Source: Brachionus plicatilis (Eukaryota; Rotifera; Eurotatoria; Ploima; Brachionidae). Taken from it: a stretch of 29,846 bases of DNA. The DNA lies in NCBI GenBank assembly GCA_010279815.1, contig QEOQ01000367.1, forward strand, positions 35,995 to 65,840, read 5' to 3'. Position numbers and translations under genes: made by a program. The notes under the pieces were generated by a model. That model saw only the letters and a program-made list of their open reading frames with translations. It ran no database searches and was not told the DNA's origin. Position 1 is the stretch's first letter. Each line of letters opens with the position of its first letter. This document shows positions 8,632 to 18,818 of this stretch, one piece after another.

Positions 8632-9236
8632 ATTCATTTTTAAAGAAAATTTAGAATATTCTTAAAATTTATAATGACTGTAAAAAAAATTGTATGGACT
8701 CGAAAAACTTACAAGCAGTTAAGACTAATTACTTGGAAAGGCACTTACATCCTTCACTTTTTAATTTTTCAACATGCAACAAACACGTTTTAGTAAAAAA
8801 AAAAGAGTTTTTAATTTGTTTGAAAAACAATAACTGATTTTCAACTTATTATGTTTAAAGATTAAACAAAAAATTTAACAGACGATTAACAAATTAACAA
8901 ACGTTTATTAATTATATAATTATTCCTTCTAAGACTCGTGAAAATAATTTCTTGGCCTATTTTGATTTTCATTTTTTTTTTAATTCTGAAATTTAGATTC
9001 TTTGATTAAATAGTAATTTTTGCTGGTCTTCAAGTATTCATAATTTTTTTGTTGAAACTTGAGGCTAAATATCTCACGTGAATATTTTTTCTAAAAAAAT
9101 GTGGTTTCGAAATACAATTTTAGAAGGCTTTAAAAAAATTAAAATTATTTTATTTAAATTTAAATCAATAGATAAATTTTTAATTTGCTAAAATAATTTT
9201 GTAAAATTGGATAAATAAAAAAGCTAAAAAAAAAAA
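8632..9236. other. AT-rich stretch, nothing recognised
   Basis: No open frame, RNA gene or inverted repeat stood out. Confidence 0.4.
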
Positions 9237-10004
9237 CTAATTAAATTTGCTTCTTTTAAATTCATCGAATTGTTCTGGTTTATTGTAGTTTTTTTTAATG
9301 TTTCGATAAATTAATCCCTTTTCATCGCTACTCGATTTTGCGTTTTTTTGACAAATTTTCTCTGATTTTACCGTTTCTTCTTTTCTAACATTCTTAATTG
9401 AAATTCAAAATGTACAAAATTTTACAATTTTTTTTAAAATACTAATATTTACTTACTTGAATATTTTGTTTCAACCGATAAAGACTTGATTTCTTTGGTA
9501 AAATTTTTACTGATGCTATGATTGCATAAGGAATTTGATTGGAATTGTGTTGAATTCATTTTTTGATTGTCTGTTTTTTCAAGATCATTCATTTTTGAAA
9601 TTTGAACTAATTGGTGAGTAAGATGTGATTTTATTTAATTTAAGCAAGAGATTTTCATCTTGATTAAACAGTGAATGAAAATAAGTCTGTGTCCCTGAGC
9701 TTTCGGTTTCTATCTTATTAACATGTATTTCATCCAAATAAAAATACAAACTACCCAAATCACCTAAACTCTTACTTCTTATTAAAAATTTTGATCTGAG
9801 ATTTGGATTGAGTTTCAAATTATTATTTTGAATGAATAAACTTGGAAATTGTATTCCACATTCATTATTCTTTTCAATCTTCATTTTTTTAGGGTCATTT
9901 TTAATTTTATCAAGATGAAATCTTGTATAGTGAGCTTTAAGTCGGTCTGAAAAGTCTTTTTCCATTTTGTATTGCAATAGAGACACTGATACTTTTCCTA
10001 AAAG
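9237..10004 (-). pseudogene. Broken C2H2-like zinc-finger gene fragment with one clean intron
   Basis: After an acceptor-like TTTCTTTTAG (AG at 9998-9999) one frame reads KYQCLYCNTK, while the next frame reads MEKDFSDRLKAHYTRFHLDK. Together they resemble a single C2H2 finger (Cys-X2-Cys, about 13 residues, His-X4-His) cut by a one-base shift. The second frame continues open to 9585 (141 codons from 10010). Further down, a consensus donor GTAAGT (9451-9456) and acceptor AATTAAG bound a 64-base intron (9393-9456). Read in phase 0 it joins LYRLKQNIQ to NVRKEETVKSEKICQKN and ends at TAG 9237-9239. The frame just upstream of the donor has a stop at 9556-9558, so the three parts do not form one clean gene. 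The family is unidentified beyond the finger. Confidence 0.45.
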
Positions 10005-10010
10005 AAACAC

Positions 10011-10560
10011 ATTTTGATTAAGCTTATTTTCATAAATAAGAGATTATGCTAGTGGTATTGATGTTTGATAAGCTACTATTTGTTCTTTTCATTCTTGAAT
10101 AAATAATCTTTCATGAAAAATCTTTCTCGTTTTTTATAGAAAATATATTTTTTAAAGCTAAGCAATCCTCGAAGAGTAGATTATACTTTATTTTCCAACA
10201 AGCTAATTTCTAACTAATAATTTTATTTTTTTATTGTGAAATTTAATATAACAAAATGATTGTTTCAAAATTATATTTAAAAATTTTGCTAGATTTTTTT
10301 TGACAAATTAAACATGAATTTAAAACAACGCTCAATGCTGTGCATATCTATACCAAGCATATTTAGCCAATCTATAAAATATTCTTCGTTTTTCTTAAAA
10401 ATTTACAATTGACCAATCATATCTGGTAACTATTATGAAAAAAATAACACATTAAAAAAAAATTTAATGAAATTAATGTATTGTCCTGCGCATTTTTTTG
10501 TATTCAGCAGATTATAGTGCGCGTTTAAAGGAGATTCTCAATATTTCGTTGGCTATTATC
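10011..10560. other. AT-rich stretch, nothing recognised
   Basis: No gene or clear repeat. It separates the zinc-finger fragment from the hAT element. Confidence 0.4.
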
Positions 10561-10639
10561 AGAGTTGGTCAAAAGTCAAAGTCAAGTCTGGACTGTGACT
10601 TTAATTTTTTTTTCGTTTTCAAGTCAAGTCTGGAATACT

Positions 10640-13045
10640 TAAAAATTTAATTGCCAATCGATACATTCCAGGAAAAACAGATTTCATTTTTCTCCAAAAA
10701 TCGTTTACATCTAGATCAGCATAGTACTCAATGTCTTCTTATATTCCTTCGCAAAACATTTATTTTGGCATGGATTTTTTAATTTTGCTTTAGGATAGCT
10801 AAAAAACTTTTTTCTCTTTGTTGGTGAGTTAAGAAGAGAAAAAAATACATCAGAATTTACTCTAATTGTACTTGCTGAAGTTGGGATGTCTGTTTGCAAT
10901 ATTTGATCATTTTCATTGTTTTGACTTGCTGCATTTAAATTTCGATTAATTAGTTGCCATTCGTTTTTGATTTGCTCTTTTAAACATGAACGAAAAATGT
11001 CTGAATCAGTTTTAATTTGTAGATTCAAGCCAAAAAATCGTAAAACTTGATTCAATGAAGGTTGCAATAAACCAACAACAATCATTAAAAATTCCAGATA
11101 CAGGCAGATCATAAATATTTGAGAATATTTCAGCGAAACGATCTTTTATCTCTTTTTTTAAATCTTCAACTAAGGTTTTTAAACATTTGTTATTAATTTT
11201 AACTTCTTCAAGATGGTTTAAATTTTGTAAAAGATTAGGAATTGCTAAACTAAGTGATGAATAAAATTCTCCGAAAATTTTAAATTTATGAAATTTATCA
11301 AGTTTAAAAAATAATTTGAATGAAAAATTAGAGTTTATAAATATTCTTAAAATTTAAAGTCAAATTAAGACGCTATATTTGAATTTTTTAGCGTTCCATG
11401 AGCTAATTTTACTGGCGATTGTTTTTCAAAATCTTTTAAATGACTTTAAAATAAAATTAAAAACAAGTCAACAGAATTATTTAATTAAAAAAATTTTTTT
11501 AAGTCAGATCAAAGAACTTTTAAATTTTTAAATAAAAGTTAATTACTTGACTTTAAAAATACTTTAAAGCACTTTGTTTTACCATTGAGCAGGTTTATTT
11601 AAAAATTTAATAAATTCTTTCTTAATAAAATCTAATTTTTTATCCAATTTTTTTTAAAATAGAACTTACCTTGTAGTAAATCTGTAAGATGATTGAAAGG
11701 TTCTAAGATGTTAATCAAATCAGCCAATTTGATTAAATCTTGATGTTTTAGCATTAAATTACTCTCGTCGTCTGATGATAAAACCATATTCAAATCTTCT
11801 AATTTTATTTTAAGAATGGCTCTTAAAGTTTTTAATTCAGTATTACATCTCACTTCAATTGGCTTTAGTATCATATTATACTTTTTTTCAGATAAAAAGT
11901 CAGCAAATATCTTTTTTGTCTCGATTTATTTCCTATCTTAAAAGCATTCCGCCAGAAGTCTTTTAGCGTTGTAGAACCTATTAAGATTTTTTTTGATAAC
12001 CAACTGAAGAGAATGAGCAAAACATCTAAGATGAAGACTTTTAGTAGCTTGTGATGATAACTGACAGATTGAGTCGAAATTTATATTTTCTTCTTCTCCA
12101 TTTAGCGATTCATCTGAATCAATTAGTATTTGATTTGTGGAAATTTAAACTCGAGATTTCTTAAAAGCAACGAGATCAAGAATTAAATATTGAAGTTTTT
12201 TAATTTTTAGCAATTAGACATTATTTTTTAAATTTATGAAAAATCAAAAAATTATATTATACATTTTTTAATCTGAGATTTATTCTTTTATATTTTTTCA
12301 TTTAGAGATTAATTTTTAATTAATTTGAATAAATTAATAATTTATTAGTCTTTTATTAAAATTTCTTAAAAAAATAAAAAATATCTTAAAAAATCATCTT
12401 TATATAAACAAAATAATCTATGTTTGAAACACTTTATTTAATTTCAATAGAGCGACATTTTAAAAATTTCTCTAAATATTTTTAAAATAAAATATATCTC
12501 AACCATCGCACATTTTCAGTGCATTTTTAAACTATAAAATTTTTATAAAACATAATAGAACAAATCTATCTTGATTTTATGAGAATATTAATTTTTTTAC
12601 TAAATCTGTACCGACTGTTGTGTATTAATTTAATCTCGATACTTTTTAGTTCTTTAAAATTTAAAAATTTAAAATCGAAAAAACAGTCAAAATCTCTTTT
12701 ATATAGTTACTTGTAGCATGAAATACCGATACATATAATGTTTTCAATATTATTCTATACTTATATTTACCTTCAGTCTCAACAAGTCTTAATGGCAAAC
12801 TACAGAGTACAATTAAGTATTTGAAAATGAAGAAATTTATATTCTGTTGTGAGAGCTCTTTTTTTTCATCACTGCTTTCAAATGCCATAACCGATAGTTT
12901 TCTTTCATATAAGATTTAAAATTCATTGTAGATATTTGTATTGCATTTTTTTAAATGTCTTATAAAATTCGAAGTGTTACAAGCCAAGTCGTTGACGATT
13001 TCATTGCATGATGTCCATTTTGAGTAAGTGCATAATTTATTTTTG
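10640..13045 (-). pseudogene. hAT transposase, BED finger to truncated dimerisation domain (decayed)
   Basis: Pieces follow the order of a hAT transposase along the minus strand. Near 13010-12910 is a BED-type finger (WTSCNEI, then ACNTSNFIRHLKKCN). At 12888-12661 is FFIFKYLIVLCSLPLRLVET, the conserved segment just after the finger. At about 12135-11938 is SLHLRCFAHSLQLVIKKNLN, the well-known C-H motif of the RNase-H fold. At 11874-11632 is LIKLADLINILEPFNHLTDL. At 11112-10711 is a basic stretch. At about 10730-10640 is DFWRKMKSVFPGMYRLAIKF, then LSIP. The normal continuation after SIP (A-S-S-x-P-x-E-R) is absent and is replaced at once by terminal AAGTC repeats. Frameshifts and stops separate the pieces, so it is dead. 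A 12140-12660 AT-rich stretch interrupts it. Confidence 0.85.
12140..12655. other. AT-rich interruption inside the hAT pseudogene
   Basis: No hAT motif is readable here although about 170 codons of transposase would be expected. It is either strongly decayed sequence or an unrecognised insertion. Confidence 0.4.
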
Positions 13046-13529
13046 GAATTTGCTTTAATTGTTAAAAAAGTATAATAGCAATAAAATAAATTTTATTTTT
13101 TTTATTTAATAATTATAAAATAAAATAAATTTTTTAATTAAATTTGAATCATTTTTAATCAAAGATTAAAGGAAAACCTATTACAAAAACCAGACTCGTA
13201 TAAAAGTCAGAAAAAATGGTGTAACAAGTCAAAGTATGACTTGGACTTTAAAATATATATTTTTTTCTGTAATAACTTGTAGTATAGTACTTGTTTTAGA
13301 AGTTTTCGGTTAATCTAAGTTTAAGGTCAGGCGTCAAGGTTTATTCTAAAAAAATAAAAAAAAATTTTTAACATGGTTTCGATGGAATTAGTCCTGTATG
13401 GAATAAACCCAAATTTTTACATTGCTCCAAGAGTAATGGTCACGAGTTTACGGTAATAATTATTAAGTTTTTTTCTGAAAATATTTTTTATAACATGCGT
13501 AAATTTACGAAATTGGAAAAAATAAGATT

Positions 13530-13830
13530 AAGTTTCCTCCTTTTCAAATTCCTCATTTTTATCTTGGTCACTCATGGCCAGCACTGCTGTCACCAATATG
13601 TAATGTTTGACCTTCGAGGGTTCAAACTGGCCTTGAGTATACTGAGGGGGTGTGATTAAGGTTTAATGAGATTGCCTGGGGAGACACCTAATGCCGCTAG
13701 GAACAGCAGCGCAGTCGCTAGGAACAGCAACTCTTCCAGGGAATCCTCAACGAGAAATTGAGTAAGGGAAATCAAATGAGAGAAGAGTTTGTTTATTTCT
13801 TTTATTAAGACAAATAAATCTTCTTCTTCC
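13530..13830 (-). mobile_element. LTR-retrotransposon fragment: LTR end, primer site and gag start
   Basis: On the minus strand, AATAAA motifs near 13800-13815 are followed by a GC-richer stretch that ends CATTACA at 13599. Two bases later comes TTGGTGACAGCAGTGC (13596-13581), which looks like the primer-binding site seen just inside many LTR retrotransposons. Next comes an ATG at 13575 with 15 codons (MSDQDKNEEFEKEET) and a stop. This is the order U5, primer site, gag start. A near-duplicate GTCGCTAGGAACAGCA / GCCGCTAGGAACAGCA lies at 13690-13731. The start of the LTR and the rest of the element are missing. Which tRNA would prime it was not checked. Confidence 0.55.
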
Positions 13831-14190
13831 AAGTATAATTAATTTTAGATTTAAAATTTAACAAATATTTAAATGTGAAATCTTATGAATCATACAAAGT
13901 TATTTTAATCAACATTTTGATTTGTCATAAATTTGCATAATTAATAAGATCGAGAAAATTAGACATCTTTAAAAAATTAAAAATAAATTATAAAATAATT
14001 TCAATTTAAAAATTAAAAATTTCTTTTATTTAAAATGTTTTGTTTGTCTTGTTGTTGTTGCTGTCGTTGTGGTGCGTCCATCGCTACAATTTGAATGAGA
14101 AAAAAATCAAAAATTCTTTTTTATATGAATTTTTGTGAAAAAATGTGAAAAATTATAACATGTTTATAAAAGAAGTTGGCAACTTACTTA
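13831..14190. other. AT-rich stretch with a TTG-rich microsatellite
   Basis: No gene recognised. A short imperfect GTT/GTC run lies at 14040-14072 (CTTGTTGTTGTTGCTGTCG). Confidence 0.45.
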
Positions 14191-15195
14191 AGACATATCG
14201 TTCGGTCTCATGGAATGATTGAACAGGTTGGTTTTAAGTTTAGATAACGACGATGCTTTACTCCAGTTCTGTGTTACGGAATCGTTCGAGTGGCACAAGC
14301 TGAAAATGGACGAAGAGTTAATAAATACCGAAATAAAAGCAATTTAAAATAAAACTGTTTTCGAACTAAAATTAATTTCATTCAAATATTTCCTGGTGTT
14401 GTTTAAAATGATAAAGATCTAATTTTAAAAATAAAATTAATTTTTGAAAAAAAAATTTAATTTTAGGTTATAATAGATTGAAAAATTTAAGAATTTTTAA
14501 AAATAGAAAAAGATTCCTTTTTTTTTAATCTATATTTAAGAAGTAAAATATTGTTAATGGAAAAATTATTATAATTAAAAAACTGATTGCAAAAATTGAT
14601 AAACTTTTTATATAGGTAAATTTAAATTTAAACAAACAAAAATCTTTATGAATGTTTGCGGGATATTCGACAATATTGAAAATCAAAGATAATCAATAAT
14701 TTTGTTTAAATTAAAATTATAGACAAATGCAATGCCTATGGAATCAGAAAATTTAAAAATAGGTTTCTTATAATGCTTTTTTCATTATTCAAAATATTTA
14801 TTTAAATAACAAATATCATTAGGATAGAAATAAAATTTTATCTAAATGAAAAAAATTTTAATATAATTTACTAAATCAACTTAATTATTTTACTAATTAG
14901 AAATTTTTAAATTTCAAAAAAAAAATAATTGATTAAATATATCTCTTGTAAAAGATAAAGTTGAAAAATGACTTCATTTTAAAATTTTTTGACTAATTAG
15001 CTATAAAAATGCCTATTTATAGTTGTCTAGAAATCGTTGAAAGCTTGGTATTTTAATTTTTAAAAGCACCATTGAAATTATAAAATAGAAAAAAATTCTT
15101 GCCAAATGTAAAAATTATTTTCTATAGCAAATTTGTTGAACATTTTTTTGATTAAATAGCAAAAAAGTGATTTAAATAAAATTTAAATAATGTTA

Positions 15196-16002
15196 TTGCT
15201 CGATTTTAGTGACATGTCACTAAAGTTGGGTATTCGGCTAAAGTGATATGTCACTTTGTATCGAACACTGTTTTTCATTTTGAGCTTTTTCGACTAATTC
15301 GACAAGGCCTAAAAATGACAATTTTTACAAAATTTAATGTCTAAGTTAGTCAAAAAAGTCACTAGAATCAAAAGAAGTCTTAATATATCGTTTAAAAATT
15401 TTAAATTACTTATAAAATTATTTTTAATACTTTTTTTGACTATAGTGACATGTCATGAATTTATTTGAATTAAGTTCAGGATGTTCAGAGTTTTCCAAGA
15501 ACAGGAAATTACATACACCCAATTAAAATATAATTCTCAAGATATTCTTTGAAAAAATAAAAGTAAAAAGAAATAATTGATTAATTGATTTAAGTTTCTC
15601 ATGTAAAGGTGTGTTTATTTTCCAATTAAAACAATCAATCCATTTTTATTTTATCAATAAACTAAAATAAAATTTAAAAATAAAACTATAAGTTAAATTT
15701 TTAATGTTTCGTAATGCCTAATACCAAAAAAAAAATCAAATCAAATCCATCGAAACTAAACTTTTTACTCATAATTTAAAATTTTTAAACGATATTTTAA
15801 GCCTTTTTTTGATCATAGTGACATTTTTGACTAACTTAGAAACTAAATTTTGTAAAAATTGTCATTTTCAGGCCTTTTTCGACTATAGTAACATGTCGAA
15901 TTAGTCGAAAAAGGTCAAAATGAAAAACTGTGTTCGATACATAGTGACACATCACTTTAGCCGAAAACCCAACTTAAGTGACATGTCACTAAAATCGAGC
16001 AA
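15196..16002. mobile_element. 807-bp foldback element with GTGACATGTCAC palindromes, TTA duplication
   Basis: The ends TTGCTCGATTTTAGTGACAT and its complement are inverted. Arms extend about 215-230 bases (15196-15409 and 15772-16002) with scattered mismatches and gaps. TTA flanks both sides (15193-15195 and 16003-16005), as expected of PIF/Harbinger-type elements, though three bases is modest proof. The self-complementary 12-mer GTGACATGTCAC occurs at each end. Near-copies (GTGATATGTCAC, GTGACACATCAC) sit about 40 bases further in, and GTGACATGTCAT lies near the centre. No protein frame. Confidence 0.85.
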
Positions 16003-16005
16003 TTA

Positions 16006-16404
16006 CGTTAAAAATTGTCCCAGTCATCAATGTTTCATCAAGACTGTAGGATAAAAAAAAAATCAAAGAAATAGAAATAAAAACAGTTCAATATTTTACT
16101 TAACAAATTTATTATATACCCAATGAATTAATGAATTTCCGTATGATCCACAAGGAAAAATAAGGAAAAAAAATTAAATGAATTTAAAAAAAAAAAAAAA
16201 ATTTTATTATATCAAATTAAAAAAAAAAGTTAACGCCTCGTTACTCGCATATATAAAGCTCTGCTTCAACTATCTTACTGATTGAATGCCCAGGAGAGGG
16301 TGAAAATAAAGAAAATTTTTTTTTTAATAGTTTATTTCTTCAATAAACTATTAAACTTAACATTTCTTTTAATATTAAAAATTTTTTTTTTTAATTTGGC
16401 AATT
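16006..16404. other. AT-rich stretch with a TATA-like site
   Basis: No gene. GCATATATAAAGCTCTGC at about 16247-16264 resembles a TATA box on the plus strand, set in a short GC-richer block (16230-16300). No transcript start or gene follows it, so its meaning is open. Confidence 0.35.
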
Positions 16405-18253
16405 TCAACCACCAAAGTTTGATTTTGTTTTTTCTTTTCCTGATGCTTCGTTTATTGCACGATTAAGAGTCCAATTAACCCATGTATTCATTCTGTAATC
16501 ATTTGTAAAAATTGAACCTTGTCTTGTATCAAAATCTACTTCAACGTATATTTTTAGGAATGACCTTTTTTTATATTCTCTAAGTTTTCCTCCAGTTCCA
16601 GTCAATATTCAAAAAAATCAAATAACTTAAAATTTAAAGGTTGTGCTTCAATTTCATTATAAATTGCTGTATTTTACGTACAGTTGAGACTGGATAATAC
16701 AATGTGTTAAGGCGGAAAAATAGACATCGTATTAAGCAATGTCGTATTAATCAAATTTGCATGTTTAAGGATCAGACGAAAAGAATAGAAAATAAATTTT
16801 TTTTAAGGAATATTGTTTATTGAAAAATAAAAATAGATTAAAAAGAAAAATATTTATCAATTTTACTTTGAAAAGACTAATCGACCCTACAAAATTGATC
16901 CTTTTATTTTTTATTTTAGAGATTATTTTTAATGAAATCATTCGAAATTTCAAGTTTTTCGTCTATAAAGACAAAGGTTTTATTTTAATTTGAGTGGACA
17001 TTTTTTGTTTACAAATATATGAATTATTTATTTTATTTTTATTTATTTGTTAAATCTGTATCGAGCTAATGCTCCTTCAGAATAAAAAAAAAAATAAATA
17101 AAAATACAAGTTAAAAACTGTATGTTGAAAAAGAAAGACAAAAAAAGATACAGTACTTGAGAAAGTCTAAATTACAGTTTAAAATTATGGTAATTATTAT
17201 TCATTTTTTGTTAATTGGTCTTCAATTTTTTGTTTAAAAGATCAACATCGTATTAAAAACGATCAATTAACACTGAATTATTTGTTTTTTTCTGAATAAA
17301 CCTATCGTATTAAAGAAAAATCATATTAACGAAGAAATTTAACATGTTATTATATTGGGGAATGTAAACTATGAAAAAAAATATCTTTATAAAGCGAATA
17401 TCGTATTAATCAGCATCGTTATAACAAGACTCGACTGTAGAATCATAAGGATAAGTCATTGTAAGATTTCCAGGTTCGTTTAAAGCTACAAGGCCTGATA
17501 GAAATTGTGTATTTACTGCTACTTGTTCTATTGCTGGTGCATCATAATCATAATCTTTAACTTGGTGAGTTATTGGCCAATAATAAGTTAAATCTTTTCG
17601 ATTTCCTGACGTAAATTCATTTCATTCATGACATTAATGACATTTTAATGACATTTTTCATTAGCATTATTACGTTAAGTTGTGCCAGCGTACATACCTC
17701 TATGAACAAGTGCTTGATTCATTGATTGAGCTGCTGCTTGTACGTCTGCTACTGCTCCTGCTACAGTTGCAGTATCTGGTGCATGTACTTGTTGAAATTG
17801 ATCTGCAATGTCCATATCTGGTTGTTGAGAATTGTTTGGTTCTTGAGTACTTGAGAAATTAAAACTTTCTTTAGATTTTGATTTATCTGTCGGTTGTTCT
17901 CCAACTTTTGGAGGACTTGGATTAAGTCGTTTTTGTGGAGTTTTTGGTTGTTGACTGTCATCGTCAGCTGTACTTATACTCGAATCGTATCCGCTTTGTC
18001 TATGTTGGTTTGGTTTTAACTTTTCTCTATTATCTTGCGTATCTCTTCCTCTACCACTTACACCATTTTGTGGGTTATTTGCAGACCCTGATATTATTCC
18101 TGTAACTTGATTAATAGGACCATCACGTCCTGTTTGTTTTCTAGGTGGTTTGAAAATGTTTGAAACTGCTGCAGGTTCATTGCTAGAATCAAGAACTGTT
18201 AGTTTATATGTATGTATTTTAAACGGTGGTTTAACTTGTGTTGGGTTAGTGGT
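16405..18253 (-). pseudogene. Virus-capsid-like region (probable endogenous small DNA virus), decayed and interrupted
   Basis: The minus strand holds three coding-like pieces. First, 17675-18253 is open for 192 codons, rich in Gln, Pro, Ser and Asn, with QQVHAPDTATVAGAVADVQA near its end and an ATG-Thr-stop just before it (18254-18262). Second, about 17442-17620 reads LTYYWPITHQVKDYDYDAPA and VNTQFLSGLVALNEPG. Third, 16405-16605 reads SFLKIYVEVDFDTRQGSIFT and then MNTWVNWTLNRAINEASG before its stop. A disordered polar N-terminus, then a Tyr/Pro-rich core, then a final strand with alternating hydrophobics and W-x-L-x-R, recalls the end of parvovirus-type capsid proteins. That comparison is by pattern only. 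A transposon at 16681-17437 splits the gene, and stops and frameshifts are present. It is non-functional as it stands. Confidence 0.4.
16681..17437. mobile_element. 757-bp pogo/Tigger-like non-autonomous element with TA duplication
   Basis: Ends CAGTTGAGACTGGATAATAC and, read inward from the right, CAGTCGAGTCTTGTTATAAC are inverted repeats of the CAGTCGA type common in pogo/Tigger elements. TA flanks both ends (16679-16680 and 17438-17439). The motif TCGTATTAA or a near match recurs at least five times (about 16727, 16741, 17250, 17307, 17400), mostly near the ends, as a subterminal repeat. No transposase frame. It sits inside the capsid-like pseudogene. Confidence 0.82.
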
Positions 18254-18524
18254 TTAAGTCATGTGTTCGTTTTTCCTCCTCATCGTCTATTATTTTTTCT
18301 TTCAAACAACTTATTATGATGTTATTCTCTTTACTCTCTTTTGTTTTTAATTCGCGAGATTCTTTAGCCAGAAATATTATTTCTTTCTCATTTTTCTCCC
18401 AAATTTTATTCCAATCAAGGGCTTGCCTTGGAGCAGTGTTAGCCTGCTCGTTACTTCGGTTTGACTGTTCTGAAATGATTTTTTCTTGATCCTTGCTAAG
18501 TTTTTCCAGTGTTCCAAATATATA
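18246..18524 (-). pseudogene. Charged 92-codon frame upstream of the capsid-like region
   Basis: Open from a TAA at 18525-18527 to a TAA at 18246-18248, without a convincing ATG at its start. It reads TLEKLSKDQEKIISEQSNRS, then LDWNKIWEKNEKEIIFLAKE, and ends in an acidic-basic tail (DDEEEKRTHDLNH). It is helical and charged. It overlaps the start of the capsid-like frame by a few bases in another frame on the same strand. In monosense small DNA viruses the end of a nonstructural gene can overlap the capsid start, so this may be such an end, but no replication-protein motif is visible. It could equally be a host coding remnant. Confidence 0.35.
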
Positions 18525-18527
18525 TTA

Positions 18528-18803
18528 TACTGGTAACTTTTATTGATCATTTAAATACAAGCCTTTAATTAATTTGATGTCAATTAAAAATAAAAGTGTT
18601 TTTTTTTTTATTTTTATGTTATTTTTAATTATTTGTGGTGTTTTTAATTTAGTTGCGGAAAAAACAAAAAAATTTTGAGTATTTTATTGCAAATTTGTGG
18701 TTTATGAACTAATTTTCTCATTAATTTGCCGATAAAAATTTTTCCATTCTTGAGATTAACAATTATTATTTTTATTAACCAAATTTTATTTTAAATTGTT
18801 CTT
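18528..18803. other. AT-rich spacer 3' of the receptor gene
   Basis: No gene recognised. Composition drops sharply to A and T runs, marking the edge of the virus-like block. Confidence 0.45.
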
Positions 18804-18809
18804 TTTATT
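18804..18809 (-). terminator. AATAAA polyadenylation signal for the receptor gene
   Basis: AATAAA on the minus strand, only ten bases after the receptor stop codon (18819-18821). Further AATAAA-like copies follow downstream. Position and sequence fit a very short 3' untranslated region; usage is inferred. Confidence 0.45.
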
Positions 18810-18818
18810 TACTGATGA

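Larger units (their letters stand above)
10561..13310 (-). mobile_element. Degenerate hAT transposon
   Basis: The left edge reads CAGAGTTGGTCAAAAGTCAA, in the style of hAT termini, followed by AAGTCAAGTCTGG repeats. The opposite end around 13185-13310 carries CCAGACTCGTATAAAAGTCA and AAGTCAAAGTATGACTTGG, again AAGTC-rich. Between them lies a broken transposase on the minus strand. A matching CAGAG terminus and an 8-base duplication were not found at the right side, so that end is approximate or eroded. Confidence 0.7.
13470..15103 (-). repeat. Long inverted repeat R1, right copy (interrupted)
   Basis: Reverse-complement partner of 3890-4690. The match runs from AAATTCTTGCC at 15103 back to TAAGACATATCGTTCGGTCT near 14191. 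It then resumes weakly at 13475-13520 (ATTTTTTATAACATGCGTAA). The gap 13525-14185 holds an LTR fragment and AT-rich DNA absent from the left copy, so it is an insertion into this copy. Confidence 0.75.

Noticed and set aside
13565..13640. Possible tRNA or tRNA-derived SINE (GGTTCAAAC box)
   Set aside because: The T-arm does not pair; the block reads better as an LTR end plus primer site on the other strand.
16765..16953. 62-codon minus-strand frame
   Set aside because: Low-complexity translation within the noncoding pogo-like element.
17680..17961. Leucine-rich plus frame and Gln/Asn-rich minus frame
   Set aside because: Other-frame shadows of the 192-codon capsid-like frame at 17675-18253.
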